A stretch of DNA of 64,000 bases from Rhodococcus maanshanensis NBRC 100610. GTDB taxonomy: Bacteria > Actinomycetota > Actinomycetes > Mycobacteriales > Mycobacteriaceae. The stretch's first letter is position 1, and each line of letters begins with the position of its first letter. Both the position numbers and the translations under genes were made by a program. The notes beneath the pieces are model-generated. The model worked only from the letters and a program-made list of their open reading frames with translations, was not told where the DNA came from and made no database searches. Below, one piece after another: positions 47,974 through 56,895 of this stretch. Location of the stretch: positions 62,001 through 126,000 of the forward strand of contig NZ_BCXA01000005.1 in the NCBI RefSeq assembly GCF_001894865.1. The letters are read 5' to 3'.

Positions 47974-48537
47974 TCAGCCGGGATACGGGTCGGCGGCACG
48001 CGCGGAACGCAGCGCCTCTGCCCACCACGCCAGCTGATCGAGCAGTCGGACCGAGCCGTCGATCGCGGCGCCGTCCTCGGTCTCCCCATCCGGACCGAAT
48101 CGCTTGCGCGCCTGATGAAAGCTCACGGTCTGGCGGATCGAGACCATGTGCACCTCGGCGACCACCTGACGTAGCTGTTCGGTGGCGCGCAGACCACCCG
48201 ACAGCCCGCCGTAGGAGACGAAACCCACCGGCTTGGCCCGCCACTGCTCCTTCGCGGCATCGATCGCGTTCTTCAGCGCACCCGGATAGCCATGGTTGTA
48301 CTCCGGGGTCACCACCACGAACGCCGCTGCGGCGTCGACCCGTTCGCGAAAGGCGTCAGCGTCGGGGCCGTCCGACAGATCGGCGGGCAGCGCGATGTCG
48401 GCGAGGTCGAGCACGCCGACATCGAAGGCCTGGTGCGCGCGCGCCCGACGCACGAACCAGTCGGCTACCACCGGTGCGAACCTGCCGACGCGGACGCTTC
48501 CGACGATCACCTCGAGCCGGATCGGTTCTGTTGCCAC
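47974..48537 (-). CDS. NADPH-dependent FMN reductase family protein
   Basis: A 187-residue flavodoxin-fold enzyme. The FMN-binding GSVRVGRFAPVVADW and the TPEYNHGYPGALKNAID motif are those of the NADPH-dependent FMN/azoreductase family. It reduces flavin or quinones in the cytoplasm. It is convergent with eccE, 7 bp between ends. The start is 53 bp from the left arm of the terminator split by the IS30 element. Confidence 0.9.
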   Translation of the reverse strand: MATEPIRLEVIVGSVRVGRFAPVVADWFVRRARAHQAFDVGVLDLADIALPADLSDGPDADAFRERVDAAAAFVVVTPEYNHGYPGALKNAIDAAKEQWRAKPVGFVSYGGLSGGLRATEQLRQVVAEVHMVSIRQTVSFHQARKRFGPDGETEDGAAIDGSVRLLDQLAWWAEALRSARAADPYPG

Positions 48538-48586
48538 GTCCCCATCGAACCACGTATCGGTCGTCGGGCGCGTGTCCCCCGGACAT

Positions 48587-48602
48587 GTGAAAGGCCCCCA
48601 CC
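48587..48602. terminator. Left arm of a hairpin terminator split by IS30
   Basis: GTGAAAGGCCCCCACC pairs exactly with GGTGGGGGCCTTTCAC at 49910-49925. The hairpin would lie 11 bp after the stop of the 290-residue Ig-like gene and serve as its terminator; the IS30 element now sits in the loop. Confidence 0.7.
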
Positions 48603-48649
48603 GGCTTGCGTTCTAGGGATCGTCGCAACACCCGAAACCTGGGGATGCG

Positions 48650-49864
48650 ATGGATTTTGAGATACGCAAGGACCGTTCGACACAGGGACGTCGGAAGCTG
48701 CATCGGGAGCGGGAAGCATACTTCGAGCTCATGCAGCAGGGCGTAAGCAATCTCGAGGCATGCCGGATCGTCGGGATCCACTATCGGACCGGGCGAGGGT
48801 GGCGCAACGGACGCCGCCGATCGAACAACAGGCCTGCGACACCTCCAACGAATGCTGAGGTGTCGCAGGCCTGTTCTGGTCGTTACCTTCAGGAGAAGGA
48901 CCGGATCTATATCGCCGACAGACTCCGAGAGAAGGCGTCGCTTCGCACCATCGCCCGGGAGTTGGGTCGATCCCCGTCGACCGTCAGCCGGGAGATTCGA
49001 CGGAACACCACCCCCACAAGTAGGCAGTATCGCCCGCACGCCGCGCACGCCCGCGCCACCGCCAGGCTGCCCAGGCCAAAGGCAGGCAAGATTGCGCGGA
49101 TCCCCGCGCTGCGCGAGGCGATTCAGGACCTGTTGCACGGCAGATGGAGCCCTGAGCAGATCAGTCAACGCCTCCGAAGGGACTTCCCGGAGCAGCCCGA
49201 GATGCACGTAACCCACGAAACCATCTATCAGGCCCTGTACACGCCCGGGCGCGGTGACCTGCATCGCGACCTGCACCGGGCCTTGCGAACCGCGCGACCC
49301 CGCCGCAAACGGCGGCGGCACCCGGAGCAGCGGCAAAGGCGGTACTCGTCACCGATGGTCATGATCAAAGACCGACCCGCGGAGGTCGACGATCGCGCTA
49401 TCCCCGGACACTGGGAAGGCGACCTGATCATCGGGAAGAACGGATTCTCCGCGATCGGGACGCTCGTCGAACGAACCAGCCGCTACGTCATGCTCGTTCA
49501 CCTGCCGTGCGACCGATCCGCCACAACTGTCAGAGACCGACTCGTCGAGACCCTGCATCACGTACCGGCCCACCTCAAGCGGTCTCTGACCTGGGATCAG
49601 GGCAGCGAGATGGGACGCCACCACGAGCTGACCCGCGAAACCGGCATTCCCGTCTACTTCTGTGAACCCGGAAAACCGTGGCAACGCGGCTCCAACGAGA
49701 ACACCAACGGCCTTCTCCGTCAGTACTTCCCGAAGGGCACCGACCTGTCCCAGCACTCGCGCCATCACCTCGACGCCGTCGCGGCCCAAATCAACGCCAG
49801 ACCAAGAAAGGCGCTCGGCTGGGATACCCCAGCCGAGCGCCTGGCTAAGCTCACCGCGGCCTGA
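48650..49864 (+). CDS. IS30-family transposase
   Basis: A 404-residue protein. An N-terminal HTH (about residues 20-52) is followed by the IS30 HTH_38 domain (LREKASLRTIARELGRSPST, about 92-112) and the DDE catalytic domain, with Asp in GHWEGDLIIG, Asp in SLTWDQGSE and Glu in GSNENTNG. It looks complete and potentially active. Within the N-terminal third a perfect 18-bp hairpin interrupts the conserved layout (see repeat at 48827). Confidence 0.93.
   Translation: MDFEIRKDRSTQGRRKLHREREAYFELMQQGVSNLEACRIVGIHYRTGRGWRNGRRRSNNRPATPPTNAEVSQACSGRYLQEKDRIYIADRLREKASLRTIARELGRSPSTVSREIRRNTTPTSRQYRPHAAHARATARLPRPKAGKIARIPALREAIQDLLHGRWSPEQISQRLRRDFPEQPEMHVTHETIYQALYTPGRGDLHRDLHRALRTARPRRKRRRHPEQRQRRYSSPMVMIKDRPAEVDDRAIPGHWEGDLIIGKNGFSAIGTLVERTSRYVMLVHLPCDRSATTVRDRLVETLHHVPAHLKRSLTWDQGSEMGRHHELTRETGIPVYFCEPGKPWQRGSNENTNGLLRQYFPKGTDLSQHSRHHLDAVAAQINARPRKALGWDTPAERLAKLTAA
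48827..48875 (+). repeat. Perfect 18-bp inverted repeat inside the transposase gene
   Basis: AACAGGCCTGCGACACCT (48827-48844) and AGGTGTCGCAGGCCTGTT (48858-48875) pair fully around a 13-base loop. It encodes an unconserved linker (NNRPATPPTNAEVSQACSGR) between the two DNA-binding domains. It may be a hairpin target captured by the element, or a built-in attenuator of transposase expression. Confidence 0.85.
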
Positions 49865-49909
49865 AATCAACCACCGTGTTGCGACGACCCCTCGAATCCG
49901 CCCCGGTCG

Positions 49910-49925
49910 GGTGGGGGCCTTTCAC
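49910..49925. terminator. Right arm of the terminator split by IS30
   Basis: GGTGGGGGCCTTTCAC, exact partner of 48587-48602. It lies directly after the Ig-like gene end (49937, minus strand), so that gene now lacks its full terminator. Confidence 0.7.
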
Positions 49926-49936
49926 GCTGCAGATGA

Positions 49937-50809
49937 TCAGGAGCCGAAGTTCAATCCTGCCGAACCGGTTCCGCCGCCGCTACCGCCCGACACGTTCACG
50001 GACAACGTCGGCGAGGTCGACTCCAGGAACCGACCCGCGCCCGAGTACACCGCGGTGATCGGGTGGCTCCCGTTCGTGTCGAAGGTGTGCGAGAGCACCG
50101 CCTTGCCGTCCACGACGTTGACGGGTGCACCGATCGGGGCGCCGCCGTCCTTGAACTGCACGGTGCCGCCGGTGGGAACCGGTGCCACCGTCGCCGACAG
50201 CTCGACGGCGGTGCCCGCCGCCGCGGAGCCCGGCACCGTCAGCCCGGTCAAGGTGGCGGTGTCCGGCGCCTCAACGGTCGCGAAGACGCCGATCGGGTTG
50301 AACACCTGCGTCGAACCGAAGGTGTTCACGTCGAACGTAAGACCACTGTCGAACGTGCCCGCGGGCGCATTGTCCGGAACCTTGTACGACAGCTCCAGCG
50401 ACACCGTCCGGTTGACGTTCTTCGACAGCATCCACGCACTGAGCGAGTTCGACACCGACACCCGGTTGTTCGCCACATCCACGCTCGGCGTCACCGCCGA
50501 CGTCGACGCCGCCGACACCTTCGCACTCCCAGGCACATACTCGAACCCGGCCGGATGCACATCGGTGATCTTGTTCAGGTACCGATCGATGATGCTGTTC
50601 ACCGAGAACTCGGTCCGGTAGGTCACCACCTCACCGGGAAACACCACACCGTCACCGAGCAGCGTCTTCGTCGCCACGATGTTCGTGGTCGTCACCGTCG
50701 CCGACGTCTGCGCCGCCGACGCGACACCACCACCGACCCCTAGACCGAGGGCGACAACGGCCGCCACGCTGATCGCGGCCGCTGCGCGGCGCATCACCGT
50801 CTGAGACAT
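49937..50809 (-). CDS. Secreted Ig-like repeat protein, one repeat (paralogue 1)
   Basis: A 290-residue protein. A signal peptide (about 1-33, VVALGLGVGGGVASA core) is followed by an N-terminal adhesin-like domain (about 34-180, GEVVTYRTEFSVNSIIDRY, VHPAGFEYVPGSAKV), then one Ig-like bacterial repeat (about 185-275, TVQFKDGGAPIG) and a Gly/Ser-rich tail ending NFGS. GGAGGAA ribosome-binding site is 7 bp ahead. It is the last gene of a four-gene tandem array. No LPXTG or membrane anchor is seen, so it is secreted or held in the envelope by the tail. Confidence 0.85.
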   Translation of the reverse strand: MSQTVMRRAAAAISVAAVVALGLGVGGGVASAAQTSATVTTTNIVATKTLLGDGVVFPGEVVTYRTEFSVNSIIDRYLNKITDVHPAGFEYVPGSAKVSAASTSAVTPSVDVANNRVSVSNSLSAWMLSKNVNRTVSLELSYKVPDNAPAGTFDSGLTFDVNTFGSTQVFNPIGVFATVEAPDTATLTGLTVPGSAAAGTAVELSATVAPVPTGGTVQFKDGGAPIGAPVNVVDGKAVLSHTFDTNGSHPITAVYSGAGRFLESTSPTLSVNVSGGSGGGTGSAGLNFGS

Positions 50810-50861
50810 GAGAATTCCTCCAAGGTGCTTGTGTGGAACTGAATGCGACCGGCCCTCGTGA

Positions 50862-52004
50862 TCAGGAGCCGAACCCGAGCGACCCGGTGCCACCGGTGTT
50901 CGCCCCGGTGACCTTGAGCGCGGTGACCGCGGAGGTCGACGTCTTGAAGCCGGGCGCCCCGGAGTACACGGCGGTGATCTGATGATCACCCGCGGTGTTG
51001 AACGTGAACCACAGCGTGGCCTTGCCGTCCACGATGACCACCGGGCCGCCGATCGGGATGTCACCGTCCTTGAACTGCACCGTGCCGCCGTTCGGGGCGG
51101 GGGTCACGGCGGCCACCAGGCTCGCCTGGACGCCGGTCTGCGCGTCGCTCGCGAGGCTGAGCACCGTCGAGGTCGCCACGTCAGGCAACGACACCGCCAC
51201 AGTCGAGGGCGCGGAGGTCGAACCCGCGAATCCCGGCACGCCCGAGTACACCGCGGTGATGCTGCGCGGGCCCGCCGTTGCGAACGCATGCGACAACGTC
51301 GCGGTGCCGTTCACGACATTGGCAGGCGCACCGATGTTCACGTCGCCGTCCTTGAACTGCACCGTGCCACCCGCAACGGACGGGGACACCGAGGCCGACA
51401 GGTCAACCGCGACACCAACGGTTGCGGCCGCGGGAGCCGTCAGCTGCGTCGTGGTCGCGGCCGGACCCTGCACGTCGATCGTCACGCCGATCGGATTGAA
51501 CGTCTGGGTCGAACCGAAGGTGTTCACGTCGAACGTCAGACCACTGTTGAAGGTGCCTGCGGGCGCGTTGTCCGGAACCTTGTACGACAGCTCCAACGAC
51601 ACCGTCCGGTTGACATTCTTCGACAGCATCCACGCACTGAGCGAGTTCGACACCGACACCCGGTTGTTCGCCACATCCACGCTCGGCGTCACCGCCGACG
51701 TCGACGCCGCCGACACCTTCGCACTACCCGGCACATACTCGAACCCGGCCGGATGCACATCGGTGATCTTGTTCAGGTACCGATCGATGATGCTGTTCAC
51801 CGAGAACTCGGTCCGGTAGGTCACCACCTCACCCGGGAACACCGAACCATCACCCAGCAGCGTCTTCGTCGCCACGATGTTCGTGGTCGTCACCGTCGCC
51901 GACGTCTGCGCCGCCGACGCGACACCACCACCGACCCCGATACCGAGCACCGCGAGGGCGGCGCCACTCACCGCCGCCACGCGACGCATCAACACACCGG
52001 ACAT
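50862..52004 (-). CDS. Secreted Ig-like repeat protein, two repeats (paralogue 2)
   Basis: A 380-residue protein with the same layout as paralogue 1: signal peptide, N-terminal adhesin-like domain almost identical in sequence to that of paralogues 1 and 4, then two Ig-like repeats (about residues 180-270 and 275-365) and a tail ending GSLGFGS. Intergenic gap to paralogue 1 is 52 bp. The shared N-terminal domain argues for recent duplication. Confidence 0.87.
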   Translation of the reverse strand: MSGVLMRRVAAVSGAALAVLGIGVGGGVASAAQTSATVTTTNIVATKTLLGDGSVFPGEVVTYRTEFSVNSIIDRYLNKITDVHPAGFEYVPGSAKVSAASTSAVTPSVDVANNRVSVSNSLSAWMLSKNVNRTVSLELSYKVPDNAPAGTFNSGLTFDVNTFGSTQTFNPIGVTIDVQGPAATTTQLTAPAAATVGVAVDLSASVSPSVAGGTVQFKDGDVNIGAPANVVNGTATLSHAFATAGPRSITAVYSGVPGFAGSTSAPSTVAVSLPDVATSTVLSLASDAQTGVQASLVAAVTPAPNGGTVQFKDGDIPIGGPVVIVDGKATLWFTFNTAGDHQITAVYSGAPGFKTSTSAVTALKVTGANTGGTGSLGFGS

Positions 52005-52062
52005 GAACGTTCCTCCATTTGCAGCACCGAGCATTGTTGATATCGAGATCGATCTAGGGATT

Positions 52063-54027
52063 TCAGGAACCGAACTGGCTGGAACCGAACGACCCGTCCC
52101 CACCGGCACCAGCCACCGTCACCGTGCTCGCCTGAGAACCCGCACCCGAGAAACCAGCAAACCCGGAGTACGTCGCCGTAATCGAATGAGCACCCGCCGT
52201 GTCGAAGGTGTGCGACAGCTTCGCCTTACCGTCCACCACATTCACCGGACCACCGATCGGGGTCGATCCGTCCTTGAACTGCACCGTGCCACCGTTCGGG
52301 GTCGGCGACACCGTCGCCGAGAACTCCACCACCACACCACGATCCGCAGTCGCAGGCGCCGTCAACGCAATCGACGTCACCACATCGGGAACCGGAACCG
52401 ACACCGACTGCACCGCAGACGTCGAACCCAGGAAACCAGGAGCACCCGAGAACACCGCCGAAATCGCATGCGCACCAGCAGCAGCGAACGTATGAGACAG
52501 AACCGCCTTACCATCCACCACATTCACCGGAGCACCCAGCGCCAGATCACCGTTCTTGAACTGAACAGTGCCACCAGCAGGAGCAGGCGCAACCGTCGCC
52601 TTCAGATCCACAGCCGCACCCACGAACGCCGTCGCAGGCACCGTCAGCTGCGTCGAGGTCGCCACATCAGCAACCGAGACCGTCACCGTGGCCGCAGGAG
52701 AGGTCGAGCCGGTGAACCCGGCACCACCGGAGTACACAGCGGTGATCGACTTCGCACCCGCAGCATCAAACGTGTGCGACAGGGTCGCCACACCACCGGC
52801 GAGAGTGACCGGGCCACCAATGTTCGCGGCGCCATCCTTGAACTGCACCGTGCCACCCGCAGCAGCAGGAGCAACCGTCGCCTTCAACTCAACCGCAGCA
52901 CCCACATTCGCCGTCGCCGGCACCGTGACGGTGGTGGTGGTCGCCTCATCCGGAACCGACACCGTCACCGTCGCCGGAGCGGACGTCGAACCCGTGAAAC
53001 CCGCACCACCGGAGTACACCGCGGTGATCGACTTCGCGCCCGCAGCATCAAACGTGTGCGACAAGGTCGCCACACCGGCGTTCACCGCAACCGGCCCACC
53101 AATGTTCGCGGCACCATCCTTGAACTGCACCGTGCCACCAGCAGCAGCAGGGGCAACAGTCGCCTTCAACTCAACCGCAGCACCCACATTCGCCGTCGCC
53201 GGAACCGTCAGCGTCGTCGTGGTAGCCGCGTCGGGAGCCGACACCGTCACCGACTGTGGGGCCGACTGCGACCCCTCGGCCGTGGCGGTTGCCAGGAACT
53301 TCGCGGACAGGTTGTGCGCGCCAGCGGTGGACGGCGTCCAGCCGACCGTCACAGAGCTGCCGACCAGCGGGCCCTCGCCGATCTTCGCCGCACCGTCATA
53401 GAACTCGACCACGTTGCCCGCGGCACCGCCGGCGACGGTCGCGGTCAGCTGCACGCCCTGCCCCACAGTGGCGGCCGGCACGGGGGCCAGCGTGGTGGTC
53501 GAGGCGTTCTTACGGACCGACACCGTCGGGCCCTTGCCGTCATAGGTGCCGCTGCCGAGCGTCCCGGAGTAGTGCACCGTCGTCATCAGCGGAACGCCGC
53601 GAGCACAGTCGGCACCCACCTTGTACGAGAACTCAAAGGTCCGCAGGTTCGGCGAGATGTGCGGGTACAGCGCCCAACTGCCCGCCACCTTCGCGAAGTC
53701 GGCACCCTGACTGTCGAGCCCGCGCGGGGAGCCGTCGACCTTCGCGGAGCCGTCCACATACGTCAGGCACGGCGGATGAATGTCCTTGACCTGCTGGATG
53801 TACTCGACGACACCACCGGTCCGGTCGAAGACGGTCGTCGAGGTGATGGTGTCGCCCGCGGCCGGGGTGACATCGCTGATCGTGCGGGTGATCCGCTCGC
53901 TCCCGTCATCCCAGGTCACCGAGCCCGGCGCCGCCGACGCGACACCACCACCGACCCCGAGACCGAGCACCGCGAGAGCGGCGCCACTCGTCGCCGCCAC
54001 CGCGCGACGCATCATCAGACCGGACAT
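52063..54027 (-). CDS. Secreted Ig-like repeat protein, five repeats (paralogue 3)
   Basis: A 654-residue protein. The signal peptide matches the others, but the N-terminal domain (about 35-175) is a divergent version (DVTPAAGDTITSTTVF, DIHPPCLTYVDGSAKV) with two Cys that could form a disulfide. Five Ig-like repeats of about 92 residues follow. The last 155 residues are identical to those of paralogue 4. The tail ends GDGSFGSSQFGS. Start chosen at 54027 (MSGLMMRR) behind GGAGGAA. Confidence 0.88.
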   Translation of the reverse strand: MSGLMMRRAVAATSGAALAVLGLGVGGGVASAAPGSVTWDDGSERITRTISDVTPAAGDTITSTTVFDRTGGVVEYIQQVKDIHPPCLTYVDGSAKVDGSPRGLDSQGADFAKVAGSWALYPHISPNLRTFEFSYKVGADCARGVPLMTTVHYSGTLGSGTYDGKGPTVSVRKNASTTTLAPVPAATVGQGVQLTATVAGGAAGNVVEFYDGAAKIGEGPLVGSSVTVGWTPSTAGAHNLSAKFLATATAEGSQSAPQSVTVSAPDAATTTTLTVPATANVGAAVELKATVAPAAAGGTVQFKDGAANIGGPVAVNAGVATLSHTFDAAGAKSITAVYSGGAGFTGSTSAPATVTVSVPDEATTTTVTVPATANVGAAVELKATVAPAAAGGTVQFKDGAANIGGPVTLAGGVATLSHTFDAAGAKSITAVYSGGAGFTGSTSPAATVTVSVADVATSTQLTVPATAFVGAAVDLKATVAPAPAGGTVQFKNGDLALGAPVNVVDGKAVLSHTFAAAGAHAISAVFSGAPGFLGSTSAVQSVSVPVPDVVTSIALTAPATADRGVVVEFSATVSPTPNGGTVQFKDGSTPIGGPVNVVDGKAKLSHTFDTAGAHSITATYSGFAGFSGAGSQASTVTVAGAGGDGSFGSSQFGS

Positions 54028-54083
54028 GAACGTTCCTCCATTTGCAGAACCGAGCATTGTTGGATCGAAACAGAGCTAGAGAA

Positions 54084-56084
54084 TCAGGAACCGAACTGGC
54101 TCGAGCCGAACGACCCGTCCCCACCGGCACCGGCCACCGTCACCGTGCTCGCCTGCGAACCCGCACCCGAGAAACCAGCGAACCCGGAGTACGTCGCCGT
54201 AATCGAATGAGCACCCGCAGTGTCGAAGGTGTGCGACAGCTTCGCCTTACCGTCCACCACGTTCACCGGACCACCGATCGGGGTCGAGCCGTCCTTGAAC
54301 TGCACCGTGCCACCGTTCGGGGTCGGCGACACCGTCGCCGAGAACTCCACCACCACACCACGATCCGCAGTCGCAGGCGCAGTCAACGCAATCGACGTCA
54401 CCACATCGGGAACCGGAACCGACACCGACTGCACCGCAGAAGTCGAACCCAGGAAACCGGGAGCACCCGAGAACACCGCCGAGATCGCGTGCGCACCAGC
54501 AGCAGCGAACGTATGCGACAGAACCGCCTTACCGTCCACCACATTCACCGGAGCACCGATGTTCGCGGCCCCATCCTTGAACTGCACCGTGCCACCGGCA
54601 GGAGCAGGCGAGACCGTCGCCTTCAGATCCACGGCCGCACCAACAAACGCCGACGCCGGAACGGTCACCTGCGTCGTCGTCGCCACATCAGCAACCGACA
54701 CCGTCACCGTCGCCGCGGCGGAGGTCGACGTCTTGAAGCCGGGAGCCCCGGAGTAGACCGCGGTGATGCTGTGCGGACCGGCGGCGTCGAACGCATGCGG
54801 GATCGCGGCCTTGCCGTCCACCACGTTCACCGGGCCACCGAGGGCGGTGCCCCCGTCCTTGAACTGAACCGTGCCACCAGCGGGAGCAGGCGACACCGTG
54901 GCCGACAGATCGAGCGCCTCACCCACGTTTGCCGTGGCCGGAACCGTCAGCTGAGTCGAGGTCGCAACATCAGCAACCGAGACCGTCACCGTCGCCGCAG
55001 CAGAGGTCGAACCCGTGAAACCGGCACCACCCGAGTACACAGCGGTGATCGACTTCGCACCCGCCGCATCGAACGTGTGCGACAGGGTCGCCACACCGGC
55101 GTTCACCGCAACCGGCCCACCGATGTTCGCTGCGCCGTCCTTGAACTGAACCGTGCCACCCGCAGCAGCCGGAGCAACGGTCGCCTTCAGCTCAACCGCA
55201 GCACCCACATTCGCCGTCGCCGGCACCGTGATCGTGGTCGTGGTCGCCTCATCCGGCACCGACACCGTCACCGTCGCCGCAGCAGACGTCGAACCCGTGA
55301 AACCGGCACCACCCGAGTACACAGCGGTGATCGACTTCGCACCCGCCGCATCAAACGTGTGCGACAAGGTCGCCACACCGGCGTTCACCGCAACCGGCCC
55401 ACCGATGTTCGCAGCGCCATCCTTGAACTGAACCGTGCCACCCGCAGCAGCCGGAGCAACAGTCGCCTTCAACTCAACCGCAGCACCCACATTCGCCGTC
55501 GCAGGCGCGGTGAGCGTCGTTGTCGTCGCGACGTCCGGCGGAGTCTGCACATCGATCGTCACGCCGATCGGATTGAACGTCTGGGTCGAACCGAAGGTGT
55601 TCACGTCGAACGTCAGACCACTGTTGAACGTGCCTGCGGGCGCGTTGTCCGGAACCTTGTACGACAGCTCCAGCGACACCTTGCGGTTGACGTTCTTCGA
55701 CAGCATCCAGGCGCTCACCGAGTTCGACACCGACACCCGGTTGTTCGCCACCTCCACGCTCGGCGTCGGCGAGGAGGTCGACGCCGCCGACACCTTCGCA
55801 CTACCCGGCACATACTCGAACCCAGCCGGATGCACATCGGTGATCTTGTTCAGGTACCGATCGATGATGCTGTTCACCGAGAACTCGGTCCGATACGTCA
55901 CCACCTCACCCGGAAACACAGAACCATCACCCAGCAGCGTCTTGGTCGCCACGATGTTCGTGGCGGTCACCGTCGCCGACGTCTGCGCCGCCGACGCGAC
56001 ACCACCACCGACCCCGAGACCAAGGGCGACAACGGCGGCCGCGCTCACCGCCGCCACCGCGCGACGCATCACCGCATGAGACAT
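54084..56084 (-). CDS. Secreted Ig-like repeat protein, five repeats (paralogue 4)
   Basis: A 666-residue protein: signal peptide (MSHAVMRRAVAAVSAAAVV onward), N-terminal adhesin-like domain close to paralogues 1 and 2, five Ig-like repeats with near-identical internal copies (TVPATANVGAAVELKATVAP) and the tail GDGSFGSSQFGS. It is first in the array, so the promoter for all four genes probably lies in 56085-56250. Bacterial Ig-like proteins of this type are usually surface or adhesive; no binding partner can be named. Confidence 0.88.
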   Translation of the reverse strand: MSHAVMRRAVAAVSAAAVVALGLGVGGGVASAAQTSATVTATNIVATKTLLGDGSVFPGEVVTYRTEFSVNSIIDRYLNKITDVHPAGFEYVPGSAKVSAASTSSPTPSVEVANNRVSVSNSVSAWMLSKNVNRKVSLELSYKVPDNAPAGTFNSGLTFDVNTFGSTQTFNPIGVTIDVQTPPDVATTTTLTAPATANVGAAVELKATVAPAAAGGTVQFKDGAANIGGPVAVNAGVATLSHTFDAAGAKSITAVYSGGAGFTGSTSAAATVTVSVPDEATTTTITVPATANVGAAVELKATVAPAAAGGTVQFKDGAANIGGPVAVNAGVATLSHTFDAAGAKSITAVYSGGAGFTGSTSAAATVTVSVADVATSTQLTVPATANVGEALDLSATVSPAPAGGTVQFKDGGTALGGPVNVVDGKAAIPHAFDAAGPHSITAVYSGAPGFKTSTSAAATVTVSVADVATTTQVTVPASAFVGAAVDLKATVSPAPAGGTVQFKDGAANIGAPVNVVDGKAVLSHTFAAAGAHAISAVFSGAPGFLGSTSAVQSVSVPVPDVVTSIALTAPATADRGVVVEFSATVSPTPNGGTVQFKDGSTPIGGPVNVVDGKAKLSHTFDTAGAHSITATYSGFAGFSGAGSQASTVTVAGAGGDGSFGSSQFGS

Positions 56085-56250
56085 TCTCGTTCCTCCATGC
56101 ATCCAGGGACCCGCGCGAATGCATAGCCAGAACCGGTTACAGATCGCACGAAATGCGGCAACCATAACCAACCGTCCAACACTAAGATGCCAAATTGAGA
56201 TGATTGCCTTTACGGACATTCGTCCAACAGGAAAGATGCAGTTCAGAGGC

Positions 56251-56841
56251 TCATACCGCGAGACCGTTGGTGAGCAGCGTTGCGAGTTCGAGATACGCCT
56301 GGGCGTCCGGGAGCCCCGTTGACTCCGCGACCCGGCGCTGCTGGATGCGGACCATCATCGCCGCGGCCACGTCGGCGACGAAGGCGGCGTTGACGTCCCG
56401 GAACTCACCCTCCCGGACCCCGGCCGTGATCAGTTCCTGCACTCGGCGGGCGGCAAACCGCGTGTTGCGCTCATAGATCTCGCGGGCCGCCGCGTTGCTC
56501 GCGAGATCGTCCATGAAGCGGGTCGAGGCCGGCCGGAGTTGCTCGCCCACCGCCTCCAGATAGGTCCCGATTCGTTCGCGAGCGCCGACGACGCCGTCGA
56601 GCCTGGATTCGACGCGTTCGGTGGCGCCCCGAAAGAAGTGCACCGTCGCCGTGCGGACGAGCTGCTCCTTGCTGTCCGCGAGCGCGTACAGCGTCGACTT
56701 CGAACACCTCAACCTGCCCGCGATGTCGTCGAGCGTCAGATGGGCGAAGCCCTCCTGAAGGAGCAGGTCGACGAGCTGATCGAGCAGCTGCGCGCGCCGC
56801 GCGGCGCCACGCACAGCTGGGGCACTGGACCGGGTTGCCAT
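56251..56841 (-). CDS. TetR-family transcriptional regulator
   Basis: A 196-residue protein with the TetR HTH (about residues 15-62: FAHLTLDDIAGRLRCSKSTL then YALADSKEQL). It is divergent from the acyl-CoA dehydrogenase gene with a 54-bp gap holding a candidate operator, so it probably represses that gene in response to an acyl-CoA or fatty acid. Confidence 0.88.
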   Translation of the reverse strand: MATRSSAPAVRGAARRAQLLDQLVDLLLQEGFAHLTLDDIAGRLRCSKSTLYALADSKEQLVRTATVHFFRGATERVESRLDGVVGARERIGTYLEAVGEQLRPASTRFMDDLASNAAAREIYERNTRFAARRVQELITAGVREGEFRDVNAAFVADVAAAMMVRIQQRRVAESTGLPDAQAYLELATLLTNGLAV

Positions 56842-56850
56842 ACCTCTAAC

Positions 56851-56876
56851 AGTACTGCAGTATCTTTTCTAGTACT
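56851..56876. promoter_or_regulatory. Candidate TetR operator of the acyl-CoA dehydrogenase gene
   Basis: AGTACTGCAGTATCT is an imperfect palindrome, and a second AGTACT lies exactly 20 bp downstream (56871-56876). Both fall in the short gap between the divergent starts. Confidence 0.45.
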
Positions 56877-56895
56877 ACTCACGAAGGAGCCCGCC

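Larger units (their letters stand above)
48617..49890 (+). mobile_element. Intact IS30-family insertion sequence
   Basis: About 1.27 kb with one transposase gene. The left end is GGATCGTCGCAACAC (48617-48631) and the right end GTGTTGCGACGACC (49876-49889); 13 of 14 terminal bases match as an inverted repeat. Boundaries are uncertain by one or two bases and no target duplication is obvious. The element lies in the loop of a 16-bp-stem hairpin, in line with the known preference of IS30 relatives for palindromic targets. Its ends match those around 696-4030. Confidence 0.85.

Noticed and set aside
48603-48620. Target-site duplication around the IS30 copy
   Set aside because: No matching 2-4 bp direct repeat could be set with confidence at either IS30-bounded insertion.
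52063-56084. Possible CRISPR or tandem-repeat array
   Set aside because: The repeat unit is about 276 bp, coding, and matches protein domains; there are no short repeats with spacers.
51877-56126. Two very long Arg/His-rich plus-strand frames opposite the Ig-like array
   Set aside because: They are mirror frames of repeats; the minus-strand products have signal peptides and Ig domains.
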